Of a DNA stretch of 64,000 nucleotides, positions 9,628 to 18,085 are shown in pieces; position 1 is the first letter of the stretch; each line of letters starts with the position of its first letter. Source of the stretch: Pelagibacter sp047722505 (lineage in GTDB: Bacteria; Pseudomonadota; Alphaproteobacteria; Pelagibacterales; Pelagibacteraceae); NCBI RefSeq assembly GCF_047722505.1, contig NZ_CP159814.1, forward strand, positions 620,001-684,000, in the 5' to 3' direction. The notes beneath the pieces were generated by a model, which searched no databases, had not been told where the DNA came from, and was given only the letters and a program-made list of their open reading frames with translations. The translations under genes and the position numbers were made by a program.

Positions 9628-9888
9628 ATGACGTTCTATGTTTATATGCTTAAAACTATAAGTTCTATTAAGGTTAAAACTTACGTTGGATATACCAATG
9701 ATGTTAAATTAAGAGTTTTAAAACACAACTCAAATAAAGGCGCGAAAGCTACAAAGGGTTATAAGTGGATGGTTATTTATAAAAGAAGGTTTGATGATAA
9801 AAAAAAGGCAATGTCCTTTGAATATCGACTTAAAAAAAATAGAATTAAACGTTCAATTATATTAAAAGATTATCTAGATGATAAATGA
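9628..9888 (+). CDS. GIY-YIG nuclease-superfamily small protein
   Basis: This 86-residue protein has the order FYVYML, TYVGYTND, LRVLKHN, GAKATKGYKW, FEYRLKKN, which is the UPF0213/YhbQ-type GIY-YIG domain. The second motif reads YVG and the first reads YVY instead of GIY, usual for this subgroup. It would be a small nuclease or DNA-repair-related protein, or a remnant of a homing endonuclease lineage; the role is uncertain. It begins 5 bases after tRNA-Glu and overlaps the next glycosyltransferase gene by 11 bases. Confidence 0.88.
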   Translation: MTFYVYMLKTISSIKVKTYVGYTNDVKLRVLKHNSNKGAKATKGYKWMVIYKRRFDDKKKAMSFEYRLKKNRIKRSIILKDYLDDK

Positions 9889-11995
9889 AATTAAGATAGC
9901 AACTATATTACCCTATAAAGAAAATTATACTTTTTCTAAAGCTGCAGCAGCATCACTTTGGGTCAGTGAATTTTATAAATTTTCTAGATTTAAAAAAACA
10001 AACTATATTTTTGGATATACCGATACAAAAGATTATCTTTCAAAAAATTATATAAATATAAAAGTTAATAATTTAAGATCTAAATTATCTAGTTCAACAA
10101 TCAATTATTGTAATAATTTTATAAATAAATCTGAGAAATTTAGTTTTGATATTATTGAAATACATAACAGGCCATTAGTATTTGCCTATCTAAGTAAAAA
10201 AATTACATGTAAATATGTTTTATATTTTCATAACGATCCACTATCAATGAAGGGATCAAAAACAATTAATGAACGACAAACTTTAATAAATACAGTTGAT
10301 AAAATTATTTTTGTTAGTAACTGGGTCCAAAAAAGGTTTTTTAATGATTTAGATCAAAAGCTTATTAATAAAACTGAAGTTATTTATCCTAGCATTCATC
10401 CCGAAAAAAAATTATTTAAAAAAGAAAATCGAATTGTTTTTGTTGGAAAATTAAATGAATCAAAAGGTTATGATATTTATAGAGATGCAATTACTAAAAT
10501 TTTAAATGAGTTTTCTGATTGGGAGGCCTACTCAATAGGTGACGAAAGTCGTAACAAACCAATAATTAATCACAAAAAACATAAAGAATTAGGTTATCTA
10601 AACCACAAAGAAGTTTTAGATTTTTTGAAATATTCAGAAATTGCAGTAGTTCCATCAAGATGGGAGGAGCCGTTTGGGAGAACTGCGTTAGAATCTTCCT
10701 CAAGGGGTTGTGCAACTATTATTTCAAATAGAGGGGGATTACCAGAGACTACTGATTATGGTGTAATTCTCAAAAAGCTAAATTATAATGAACTTTACAG
10801 TTCAATAAAATATTTAATAAAAAACCCAAAAAAAAGAAAGATATTACAAATAAATGGATTTAAAAATGTAAAACATATAACTAAAATTAATTCTCACGAA
10901 ATTGATAATATAAGAGAAAGAATAATTTCAGAATTTAAAATTAATTATATTAAAAATAAACTTAGAATTTTAAATATTTACAACTTAGGCCAGAAACTAA
11001 ACCACAGACTATATAATATCTCTTTAGGGAAAAAATTCACAAATGGTTTTATACGTAATGAGCACGATGTTTTGGAGATAAGTGATAGAGATTTCATGAA
11101 ACAAAATAGAGTTTTTGGACTTAGAAAAGTTCAGGATAAATTTCAAGAATATTTGATTGAAACGTTTAAGAATTATAATCCAAATTTTTTATTTTTTGGA
11201 CATACAAACAATATTAATTTGGAAACATTGGATACATTAAAGATTATTAATAAAAATTTGATTATATCTCAGTGGAATGAGGATCCCATTATGCCTAGTT
11301 TAAAAGATTCAAAATTAAACATTGATAAAATTTTAAAATACAAGAATTATACAGATCATACCTTTATTACAACAGATCCAAGTGTCTTTAACAAACATGA
11401 TAAAAGCTTAAAAAATATTCATTTTTGCTTTATTCCAGTTGATAAAAATATTGAATCTTATGAGGTATATAAATTAAATCCACGTAATGATTTATTTTAT
11501 GCGATGAGCCATGGGGTTAATAGAGCTACACTTAAAAAAGGTAAAAGTGATAATAGAATTCATTTTTTGAACAATTTAATTGAATTAATGAATAATGTTA
11601 ACTTCGATTTTTATGGATTTGAGAATAAAGAACCAGTTTGGGGGAACGAGTTTTATAAAGCTTTAGTTAATTCTAAAATGGGTCTTAATCTTAGTAGGGG
11701 GCTTCCGACAAAATATTACTCCAGCAATAGAATTGCTTCAATTACTGGAAATGGTCTATTAACATTTATTGATAAGAAGACTCAATTAAATAAATTTTTT
11801 TCAAATCAAGAAATGATTTTTTACGACAATATTCATGATCTTGCAGATAAAATAAATTTTTATAAGAAGAATGACATGATAAGAAAAAAAATAGCTTATA
11901 ATGGTAAAAAAAAATATTTTAAGCTATTTAACGAAACAAAAATTACTAAATATATTATTGATTGCTCATTAGGGAAGAAAACTTCTTTGGTCTGA
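9878..11995 (+). CDS. Two-domain glycosyltransferase (GT4 plus CgeB-like)
   Basis: This 705-residue protein has two parts. Residues about 1-350 form a GT4-type fold with VGKLNESKGYD and the donor-binding EPFGRTALESSSRGC (E-x7-E type) followed by GGLPET. Residues about 400-700 resemble the CgeB/YkvP glycosyltransferase domain, ending with the segment GNGLLTFIDKKTQLNKFF before the final helices. Both are likely cytoplasmic and build a surface glycan. It is followed by GT2 and GT11 genes, so this is a small polysaccharide or O-antigen cassette. The acceptor cannot be predicted. It is long because two catalytic domains are fused. Confidence 0.83.
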   Translation: MINEIKIATILPYKENYTFSKAAAASLWVSEFYKFSRFKKTNYIFGYTDTKDYLSKNYINIKVNNLRSKLSSSTINYCNNFINKSEKFSFDIIEIHNRPLVFAYLSKKITCKYVLYFHNDPLSMKGSKTINERQTLINTVDKIIFVSNWVQKRFFNDLDQKLINKTEVIYPSIHPEKKLFKKENRIVFVGKLNESKGYDIYRDAITKILNEFSDWEAYSIGDESRNKPIINHKKHKELGYLNHKEVLDFLKYSEIAVVPSRWEEPFGRTALESSSRGCATIISNRGGLPETTDYGVILKKLNYNELYSSIKYLIKNPKKRKILQINGFKNVKHITKINSHEIDNIRERIISEFKINYIKNKLRILNIYNLGQKLNHRLYNISLGKKFTNGFIRNEHDVLEISDRDFMKQNRVFGLRKVQDKFQEYLIETFKNYNPNFLFFGHTNNINLETLDTLKIINKNLIISQWNEDPIMPSLKDSKLNIDKILKYKNYTDHTFITTDPSVFNKHDKSLKNIHFCFIPVDKNIESYEVYKLNPRNDLFYAMSHGVNRATLKKGKSDNRIHFLNNLIELMNNVNFDFYGFENKEPVWGNEFYKALVNSKMGLNLSRGLPTKYYSSNRIASITGNGLLTFIDKKTQLNKFFSNQEMIFYDNIHDLADKINFYKKNDMIRKKIAYNGKKKYFKLFNETKITKYIIDCSLGKKTSLV

Positions 11996-12003
11996 TATTT
12001 ATA

Positions 12004-12861
12004 ATGAATGTAACTATAGTTATTCCGACATTTAATAATATTGATTATTTAAAACTTTGCTTAAAATCTATTAAAATTAATTCAAATTACAAACATGAAG
12101 TAGTTGTTCATGTTAATGAAGGATCAGATGGTTCATTGAATTTTGTAAAAAATAATCATATCAATTACTCACATTCACCAAGTAATATTGGTCTATGCTC
12201 TGCTGTAAACAAAGCAGCCACACTTTCAACTACGGATTATATTTTATATGCACATGACGACATGTACTTTTGTAAGGACTGGGATTTATATTTAGAAAAA
12301 ATTGTAAAAATGCAGAAAAATAATTTATTTTATCTATCTGGCAAAACTATTAGTGACAATGACATAAATAATGAATTTAAATGTGGTTTAACACCCAACT
12401 TATTTAATAAAGATTTGTTTGAGAAATTTTGCAGTTTAAACAAATCTGAAAACACACAAGGATCACATTGGGCTCCACACTTAATTCATAAAGATGTTTG
12501 GAAAAGTGTTGGAGGTTTTAGTGAGGAATTTAACCCTGGTGACGGATCTGATCCAGATTTATGTATTAAACTTTGGCATAAAGGAGTTAGAGTTTTTATG
12601 TGTATTGGAAATTTTAAAGTTTATCATTTTGAATCTGTTACAATAAGAAAAAGCTCAATTACTAAAAATAATGGCACTAAAAAATTTTTACTTAAATGGG
12701 GTTTTAATCCAAGATTTTTTCGAAAATACTATTTAGATGGTGATCATAGAACCACCTATGAAGGCCCATTATCCAATCCTTCTTTTAGTTTTTCTATGTG
12801 TAATGATTTGTTAATTAATAAAATAAAACTATATTATTATAAATTTTTTAATGCCAAGTGA
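12004..12861 (+). CDS. Family 2 glycosyltransferase
   Basis: The frame is open from 11962, but the ATG at 12004 places the GT-A Rossmann start (MNVTIVIPTFN) at the N terminus, so I use it; 285 residues. The DxD-type motif appears as AHDDMYF near residue 83. The segment VGGFSEEFNPGDGSDPDLCIKL is the usual GT2 acceptor-side ED/DxD motif. It is an inverting transferase, probably for a surface polysaccharide. It follows the double-domain transferase and overlaps the GT11 gene by 11 bases, consistent with a single transcript. Confidence 0.9.
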   Translation: MNVTIVIPTFNNIDYLKLCLKSIKINSNYKHEVVVHVNEGSDGSLNFVKNNHINYSHSPSNIGLCSAVNKAATLSTTDYILYAHDDMYFCKDWDLYLEKIVKMQKNNLFYLSGKTISDNDINNEFKCGLTPNLFNKDLFEKFCSLNKSENTQGSHWAPHLIHKDVWKSVGGFSEEFNPGDGSDPDLCIKLWHKGVRVFMCIGNFKVYHFESVTIRKSSITKNNGTKKFLLKWGFNPRFFRKYYLDGDHRTTYEGPLSNPSFSFSMCNDLLINKIKLYYYKFFNAK

Positions 12862-13753
12862 AAAAAAAATAATAGTAAGAATTGCTGAGGGTTTGGGTAA
12901 TCAACTTTTTATGTATGCTAATGGCCTGGCTTTATCTAAAAAAAATCAAGCCTCTCTTTATATAGATAATGAATCGGGTTTTTTTAAAAAAAAAAATAAA
13001 TTACGCTCACGTAAATATAATCTAGATATTTTTTCTACTAACATAAATATTTGTAATTCAATGGATAAATTTAATAGTTATCCTAAAGATATTATTCGAA
13101 AAATTTTAAAAAAATTAGATTCTTTTAAATCTAACAAACTTTTTTTAATTGACAAAACTATAAATGGAAAATCTTCTTATAAAGCTCATAATCACCCCTT
13201 TAATGACAGGCTTTATGTTGAGGGTCATTTTGAAACAGAAAATTACTTTAATTTTTTGAAGAGTCATTTACAATCAACATTACTAATAGATGAGGCTTTA
13301 ATTGATAAAAAAAATAAATTTATCAAATTATTAAAATCGTGTAACTCTGTCTCTATACATATACGCAGACACCGTTTTTCTGAAGAAAATGATATGAATA
13401 AAAAAAAATCTGATGAATTTACAAAAAAAATTATTGAGTATATATTTCGCAGTGTCGATTATTTTAAAAATAAAATTGATAATCCAAAATTTTTTATATG
13501 GTCGAATGATTTTAAAGATTTAAATGAATATTTTGATAATGAAGATTTTACCTTTATCAAAGATAATGATATTGCTAACGATTTTTACTTATTGAGTCTT
13601 AGCAAACATTTTATTGTGGGTGCATCTACATTTCATTGGTGGGGTGCTTGGTTAAATAGTAATCCTGACAAGATTTGTACAAGACCCAAAGATGAAATTT
13701 TGAATCCTTCTAATAATAGAGATTTTTGGCCTATCTATTGGGAAAAAATTTAA
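12851..13753 (+). CDS. Family 11 glycosyltransferase (alpha-1,2-fucosyltransferase-like)
   Basis: This 300-residue protein has the GT11 signature elements in order: GLGNQLFMYANGLAL near residues 15-29, SIHIRRHRF near 168 (donor GDP-fucose binding; the usual form is HVRRGDY), IWSNDF near 216, and GASTFHWWGAWLN near 257. It would transfer a deoxyhexose such as fucose, giving surface glycan decoration. No GDP-fucose synthesis genes are in the window. It ends 4 bases inside the convergent recombinase gene. The substrate is inferred from family only. Confidence 0.85.
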   Translation: MPSEKKIIVRIAEGLGNQLFMYANGLALSKKNQASLYIDNESGFFKKKNKLRSRKYNLDIFSTNINICNSMDKFNSYPKDIIRKILKKLDSFKSNKLFLIDKTINGKSSYKAHNHPFNDRLYVEGHFETENYFNFLKSHLQSTLLIDEALIDKKNKFIKLLKSCNSVSIHIRRHRFSEENDMNKKKSDEFTKKIIEYIFRSVDYFKNKIDNPKFFIWSNDFKDLNEYFDNEDFTFIKDNDIANDFYLLSLSKHFIVGASTFHWWGAWLNSNPDKICTRPKDEILNPSNNRDFWPIYWEKI

Positions 13754-14754
13754 AATTTTATTTTATTTAAAGCATTATTCTTAAATAAGTTTGCTTCTTT
13801 GATATATCTTCTAACCATTTCTGTTGATTTATGACCTGTCATTGCCATTATGTTTCTTTCTTCTGCTCCAGCCTCTGCGGCTGATGTTGCAAATCCTGAT
13901 CTTAGGCTATGCCCAGAATAATGCCTGCTGTCTATTCCTGCTAATTGCAAGTAATGTTTAATAAGTAGAGCTACTGTTTGGTCGGTTAATCTCTTTTCTG
14001 ATAGCTTAGAACCCTTTAAAAACCTTCTAAATAAAGATCCCGAATTAATTTCCGATACACTTATCCATTTTTTTAGAGATAGTACTGGGCAATACTTAGG
14101 GTTATCGAAGTAGGGTAGTGCTTTAACTGAACCTTCTCCAAATTGGTCAGTTTTAGATCTTCTAATATCAATTTTTACACCTTCTGGAACAAAACCTAGA
14201 TCATCATAGTCTAAAGAAACTATCTCATTTCTTCTAAACCCACCTGAAAAACCAATTAGGATTATAGATCTATCTCTAAATTTCTTAATTTCTTCTTTAT
14301 TTTGTTCATCTATAACATTAATTACTTTTTTTAAACTACTGATTAACATAGGTTTTTTACTTTTTTGAATGCTCCCTTTTCTACGTTTAATTCCCATTAT
14401 GTTTTCAATAATCGAAGGATGTTTTGTGTCTAGATAATGTCCTTTTAACTTATGAATAACACCAATTGATACTAACCTACGTTTTAAAGTGCTCATTTTA
14501 GCTTCATTAGTTGATAAATGAGTTAAATATAACGAAACAATTTTTGGTTCCGTTGGGATTGATCTAAATCCATTTTTTGAACAGAATAAACAAAAGTCAC
14601 TAAAATCTGATTGATAAGCTCTTATAGTGTTTGGTGCTTTGGAATATTCAAGATTTAATATTGTTTCTTTTTCTAACTCTTTAATTTCATTACTTACCTC
14701 AGATTTAAGCTTAGGCTTTATCTGAATCATTGAATAAGGTTTATTTAGTGTCAT
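13750..14754 (-). CDS. Tyrosine recombinase / integrase
   Basis: This 334-residue protein has an N-terminal SAM-like core-binding domain (about 30-125) and a catalytic domain. All active-site residues are visible: Arg174 in GGFRRNE, Lys201 in RRSKTDQ, His282 and Arg285 in HSLR, His308 in GHKS and nucleophile Tyr317 in RRYI. The enzyme cuts and rejoins DNA by a 3'-phosphotyrosine mechanism, as integrases and shufflons do. It is not XerC/XerD by neighbours or by the N-terminal extension. Its start is next to an inverted repeat with an 8-base spacer (14802-14829), a possible substrate site. Its 3' end overlaps the glycosyltransferase cassette by 4 bases. Codon use looks like the surrounding genes. 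Confidence 0.93.
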   Translation of the reverse strand: MTLNKPYSMIQIKPKLKSEVSNEIKELEKETILNLEYSKAPNTIRAYQSDFSDFCLFCSKNGFRSIPTEPKIVSLYLTHLSTNEAKMSTLKRRLVSIGVIHKLKGHYLDTKHPSIIENIMGIKRRKGSIQKSKKPMLISSLKKVINVIDEQNKEEIKKFRDRSIILIGFSGGFRRNEIVSLDYDDLGFVPEGVKIDIRRSKTDQFGEGSVKALPYFDNPKYCPVLSLKKWISVSEINSGSLFRRFLKGSKLSEKRLTDQTVALLIKHYLQLAGIDSRHYSGHSLRSGFATSAAEAGAEERNIMAMTGHKSTEMVRRYIKEANLFKNNALNKIKF

Positions 14755-14801
14755 ATTTAATTATTATTATTGATAACCATTAATTATCGTTAGTAATATA
14801 A

Positions 14802-14829
14802 TAGATGATTTAGTTTGTCAAATCATTTA
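14802..14829. repeat. Inverted repeat, 10-bp arms and 8-bp spacer, beside recombinase start
   Basis: The left arm TAGATGATTT (14802-14811) is the inverse complement of AAATCATTTA (14820-14829), with one mismatch; the central 7 bp match exactly. The spacer AGTTTGTC is asymmetric. Arms of about 10 bp around a 6-8 bp asymmetric spacer are the usual geometry of tyrosine-recombinase crossover sites. It lies 47 bp upstream of the recombinase start and 10 bp before a broken small gene. It could instead be an operator controlling the recombinase. Confidence 0.4.
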
Positions 14830-14839
14830 AATTAAATAA

Positions 14840-15054
14840 ATGGGTGCAATATTTTCATTAATAACTTGGACAGTTGGTGGATTTATAATTTTTGGAATAT
14901 GCGCATTTATGCGTGAGGCTTTAGAACCAACTATTTTGCATGGCTACTAGCCGTAATATTATTTTTTGTTTTATTAATATTGCTAACGGGAATTGTTCCA
15001 TATCCAGGAGATTTAGAGTCTGGAGCGCCAAGATTATTTGGAGATTCTCAGTAA
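14840..15054 (+). pseudogene. Frameshifted small membrane protein
   Basis: The ATG at 14840 opens a 36-residue frame with one hydrophobic helix, ending at 14950. A second frame, displaced by one base and open from about 14926 to 15054, continues with another strong hydrophobic helix (LLAVILFFVLLILL) and a short polar tail ending GDSQ. Adding one base near 14928-14935 would join them into a protein of about 71 residues with two membrane helices and no interruption. This is either a single-base deletion (pseudogene or sequencing error) or two tiny proteins. The family is not recognised. The remainder of the 332-base gap (14755-15086) holds only the inverted repeat and AT-rich spacer. Confidence 0.5.
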
Positions 15055-15086
15055 AATCAAATATTTACAGTAATATATTAAAGTAA

Positions 15087-15524
15087 ATGATTAGAAAATT
15101 AGAGCAAAAAGATAAAAATAATTGGGTTAAATTATACAATGATTATGCCAAATTCTACAAAGTCCCAATGAATACAGGGATTTTAGACACTCTTTGGGAG
15201 TGGATTCATGATGAAGGTCATGATGTTAATGGTCTTTGCTTTGAATTAGAGGGTAAAATCGTTGCTATTGCTCATTATAGAACAATGCCAAGGCCAATTA
15301 AGGGTCAATATATTGGGTTTTTAGATGATTTGTTCGTAGAGCCAGAATTTAGAGGTCAAAAAATAGCCCAAAAACTCATTACTCATCTAGAATCCTTATC
15401 TAAAGCCAATAATTGGAATGGAATTCGTTGGATTACCCACTCTTCCAATGAAAATGCAAAGAAACTATACGATAAAATAGCCAATAACACTAGATTTGAA
15501 CTCTATGAACTTAAAGGGAACTAA
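15087..15524 (+). CDS. GNAT-family N-acetyltransferase
   Basis: This 145-residue protein has the GNAT fold: IRKLEQKDKNNW at the start, the beta4 segment IGFLDDLFVEPEFRGQKIAQKLI (acetyl-CoA pyrophosphate loop R/Q-x-x-G-x-A near residues 93-99), and a late IRWITHSSNENAKKLYDKI element that packs on CoA. It would acetylate a small-molecule amine or protein; the substrate is unknown. The start is the ATG at 15087. Its last 20 bases overlap the alkyltransferase gene, so the two are probably translated from one message. Confidence 0.88.
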   Translation: MIRKLEQKDKNNWVKLYNDYAKFYKVPMNTGILDTLWEWIHDEGHDVNGLCFELEGKIVAIAHYRTMPRPIKGQYIGFLDDLFVEPEFRGQKIAQKLITHLESLSKANNWNGIRWITHSSNENAKKLYDKIANNTRFELYELKGN

Positions 15525-15783
15525 GTTTCAGCTAAAAGTCTGGAATTACTTGAGAAAAATACCAAAAGGCAAAGTTAAGACTTATACAGATGTTGCAAAA
15601 GCCATTGGAAAACCTAAGGCATTCAGGGCTGTGGCTAATGCCATAGGTAAAAACCCCTATCCTCCTAAAATACCCTGTCATCGGGTGATCAGATCAGATG
15701 GGAGCCTCGGTGGATACTCTGGAAAAGGTGGAATTCGACAAAAACGCCATTTATTGAGATCTGAAAAGGTCTTCATAAAATAG
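15505..15783 (+). CDS. Methylated-DNA cysteine methyltransferase, DNA-binding domain only (MGMT/ATL family)
   Basis: I use the ATG at 15505 (92 residues) because the upstream TTG at 15496 adds nothing conserved. The protein has the winged-helix alkyltransferase domain: GTKFQLKVWNYLRKIPKGKV, then the active-site IPCHRVIR with the acceptor Cys, then GGYSGKGGIRQKRHLL. The N-terminal RNase H-like domain of full Ogt/Ada proteins is missing, so the size is that of alkyltransferase-like proteins, but the cysteine is kept and repair activity is possible. It repairs or flags O6-alkylguanine. It overlaps the GNAT gene. Confidence 0.9.
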   Translation: MNLKGTKFQLKVWNYLRKIPKGKVKTYTDVAKAIGKPKAFRAVANAIGKNPYPPKIPCHRVIRSDGSLGGYSGKGGIRQKRHLLRSEKVFIK

Positions 15784-16316
15784 TATATTTAGCCTATTAA
15801 ACCTTCTAAAAACATTGGTAATAAATACTTTTAATTGATATTACTATAAATCAACATAAATTAGATAATGCATCCTTCAAGTTGTACTGCAAACGACCTA
15901 TCAAGCAAAATAAGGTACTCTATGGAGCGTTAAAAGGTATATTCTCAGACTGCATTGCTATACTAGTCAATAATATCAACACTTTTTGACAGTCGTTGAA
16001 AAGCACAATTTTAAAGGGTTTTTTGACCCCCACCCTATATCAAAAAAAAATTATAAATATTTCATATTTCTATAAAATCTAGAAACGTTGGTATTCAATA
16101 CTTTTTTATACTTCTCTTAATTTATCAGTAAAGGAACTTTAAATTATTTTATTCAGTTAAAATTTAAGCTGATTTAATTTTATTATCTTGAATATCTTTA
16201 ATTATCTTTAAAATTATACTAATATTTTATATCAAATAAAAACAAATAATTACATGCACTTAACTATATAAATTGATGTATAGTATTAAGTAATAGTAAA
16301 TATATGTTACCTAATA
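15784..16316. other. 533-base gene-poor gap with an imperfect direct repeat
   Basis: No convincing gene is seen. Two 29-base segments, 15804-15832 and 16077-16105, agree at 24 positions (shared core TTGGTA and AATACTTTT). The DNA between them, about 15870-16050, is visibly less AT-rich than its surroundings. It includes short broken frames (21 codons from 15870, then a shifted frame ending at about 15989) and a GGGT-TTTTTG-ACCC hairpin near 16017. From 16110 on it is plain AT-rich DNA. A small RNA, a decayed gene or a scar of a mobile element are all possible; I cannot choose. Confidence 0.4.
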
Positions 16317-17165
16317 TTAATGACTCTTAATTGTTGCTTCTCTCCTAGATATATAAATTCCACTAATGACAATTATAGCTAAACCGAGAAAAGTCCAATT
16401 GTCAGGGAAGTTACCGAAGAAGTAATAACCAATAATTACATTTGGAATGATCTCTGTATAGCCTAAAGGAGCTAATTTTGATGCATCAGCATATTTTAAA
16501 GACAATATAAGGAATAAATGACCAATGCAGGCAAAGACCCCTATTCCAGCCATCATAGACCACTGAGAAAGGTCAGGATTAACCCATATAAAAGGCATAA
16601 TACCAGTAACAGCAACTAATCCAACCAACCCAGTGAGTAAAAGGGTTAGTAGTGGGTTATCAGAAGTGCTTAATTTACGTGTAATGATTAAATAAAAGCC
16701 ATACATCACTCCAGTTCCTAAAGCAGCTAAACTTGCAAGGTTGATTTCAAGAAAACCAGGTCTAATAACAACTAAAGAGCCTACAAAACCAATTATAACT
16801 GCTGTCCATCTTCTAACACCCACCTTCTCACTCAATAACATAGGAGAAAATGCAGTCACTATTAATGGTGCAACAAAAGCTAGTGTTAATGCTTTAGCTA
16901 ATGGAATTATTGATATTGCATAAAAGAAGCAAATGTTTGCACAAAGTAAAATTAAACCCCTGAGTATCTGCAATTTTGGTTTGTCAGACCATACTAATTG
17001 CTTGTTAAAGAAAAAAAACATTATTGGAAGTGTAAAGGCTACTGTAAAAAAATATCTAGCCCATGTAATTTGAAGAACTGGTAAATCTGCACTTAGATAT
17101 TTAGCAAATCCATCCATAACAGGAAGCATCATCCAACCCGATAAACTAAAAATAATGGCTTTCAT
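16317..17165 (-). CDS. EamA/DMT-superfamily transporter (RhaT/SAM-transporter-like)
   Basis: This 282-residue protein has about ten hydrophobic helices in two EamA repeats, roughly residues 5-135 and 145-275. Both have the usual helix-turn text, for example WARYFFTVAFTLP in the first and PLGYTEIIPNVIIGYYFFG in the second. Members export or import small metabolites across the inner membrane; the substrate cannot be told from sequence. It follows the AEC transporter gene on the same strand with a 17-base gap. Confidence 0.88.
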   Translation of the reverse strand: MKAIIFSLSGWMMLPVMDGFAKYLSADLPVLQITWARYFFTVAFTLPIMFFFFNKQLVWSDKPKLQILRGLILLCANICFFYAISIIPLAKALTLAFVAPLIVTAFSPMLLSEKVGVRRWTAVIIGFVGSLVVIRPGFLEINLASLAALGTGVMYGFYLIITRKLSTSDNPLLTLLLTGLVGLVAVTGIMPFIWVNPDLSQWSMMAGIGVFACIGHLFLILSLKYADASKLAPLGYTEIIPNVIIGYYFFGNFPDNWTFLGLAIIVISGIYISRREATIKSH

Positions 17166-17182
17166 AAGCCAATTGATACAGT

Positions 17183-18085
17183 TTAATTAAAGTACTTTAA
17201 AGCAAAGAATACAACTATGGGAATAGTAAAAAAAGACATTAAGGTAGAAACAACAATAGTGCTAGCCACACTATCAACAATTTTTTTAGGCGAATAAATT
17301 GATGCTATAAGATAGTTTAAAACTGCACTTGGCATTGAGCACTGAATTAGCAAAACACCTGCAGCAAATCCTGAAAGATTAAAGTACATAATAATTAAAA
17401 TACCAACAATTGGGCCAAGTATTACTCTCCCGATTGACGAAATTAATGCAATTCTAAAAGAAAAAATTTTAAAACGAGTCAAGGCTATCCCTAAAGACAT
17501 TAAAATTAAGAAAATAGTAGCGTACATTAAAAGAGAGGTTGTATTTTCAATAAATGTTGGAAGCTCTATTTTAAAATAAAGTAAGATAACAGCAATTATT
17601 ATTGCATAAAATGGGGGATTCTTTAAAATAACAGTTATATCAAATTTTCTATCTGCAAGAAAAACTCCTAAGGTAAAGTGACAAAGAACAATTAATGCCC
17701 CAATCGCAGCTGCAACACCCAAGCCCTCGAATCCATATGCAAAAAGACAGATAGGCATACCTATATTACCAGTATTAGGCATTATAAATGGTGGTAGTTC
17801 ACGTATTATATCTTTTGTATTTAAAAAAAATAAAAAAACAGCTCCTATTAAAGTAAAAATAATAATTGCTAGTAGAAAATACCAGAAATAACTTTTAAAT
17901 ATATCAAAAGAGATTCCAGTTGACGTCAGAGAATAAAGTATCATTGCTGGTGTTCCAATATTAGCAGCAAAATTAGTTATAAAAGTTGTATCAATTTTGG
18001 GATTATTTTTACCTAAATAATAACCTATACCAACAATAAAAAAAACAGGAAATAAAACTTCAAGCAGTTTTAGATATATATCCAT
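17183..18085 (-). CDS. AEC-family (auxin efflux carrier-like) transporter
   Basis: This 300-residue integral membrane protein has about ten helices. It has the family markers MPNTGNIGMPICLFAYG-type loop near residues 100-118 and the late QCSMPSAVLNYLIAS segment. Relatives move organic anions such as malate or malonate, and the real substrate here is unknown. Its ATG overlaps the stop of hom by one base (TAATG-like arrangement on the reverse strand), suggesting co-transcription with hom. Confidence 0.9.
   Translation of the reverse strand: MDIYLKLLEVLFPVFFIVGIGYYLGKNNPKIDTTFITNFAANIGTPAMILYSLTSTGISFDIFKSYFWYFLLAIIIFTLIGAVFLFFLNTKDIIRELPPFIMPNTGNIGMPICLFAYGFEGLGVAAAIGALIVLCHFTLGVFLADRKFDITVILKNPPFYAIIIAVILLYFKIELPTFIENTTSLLMYATIFLILMSLGIALTRFKIFSFRIALISSIGRVILGPIVGILIIMYFNLSGFAAGVLLIQCSMPSAVLNYLIASIYSPKKIVDSVASTIVVSTLMSFFTIPIVVFFALKYFN

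Noticed and set aside
13750..14754. The tyrosine recombinase as integrase of the tRNA-Leu element.
   Set aside because: It is 45 kb away and none of the element's 11-bp repeats or the 20-bp core are near it. A trans role cannot be excluded but is not supported.
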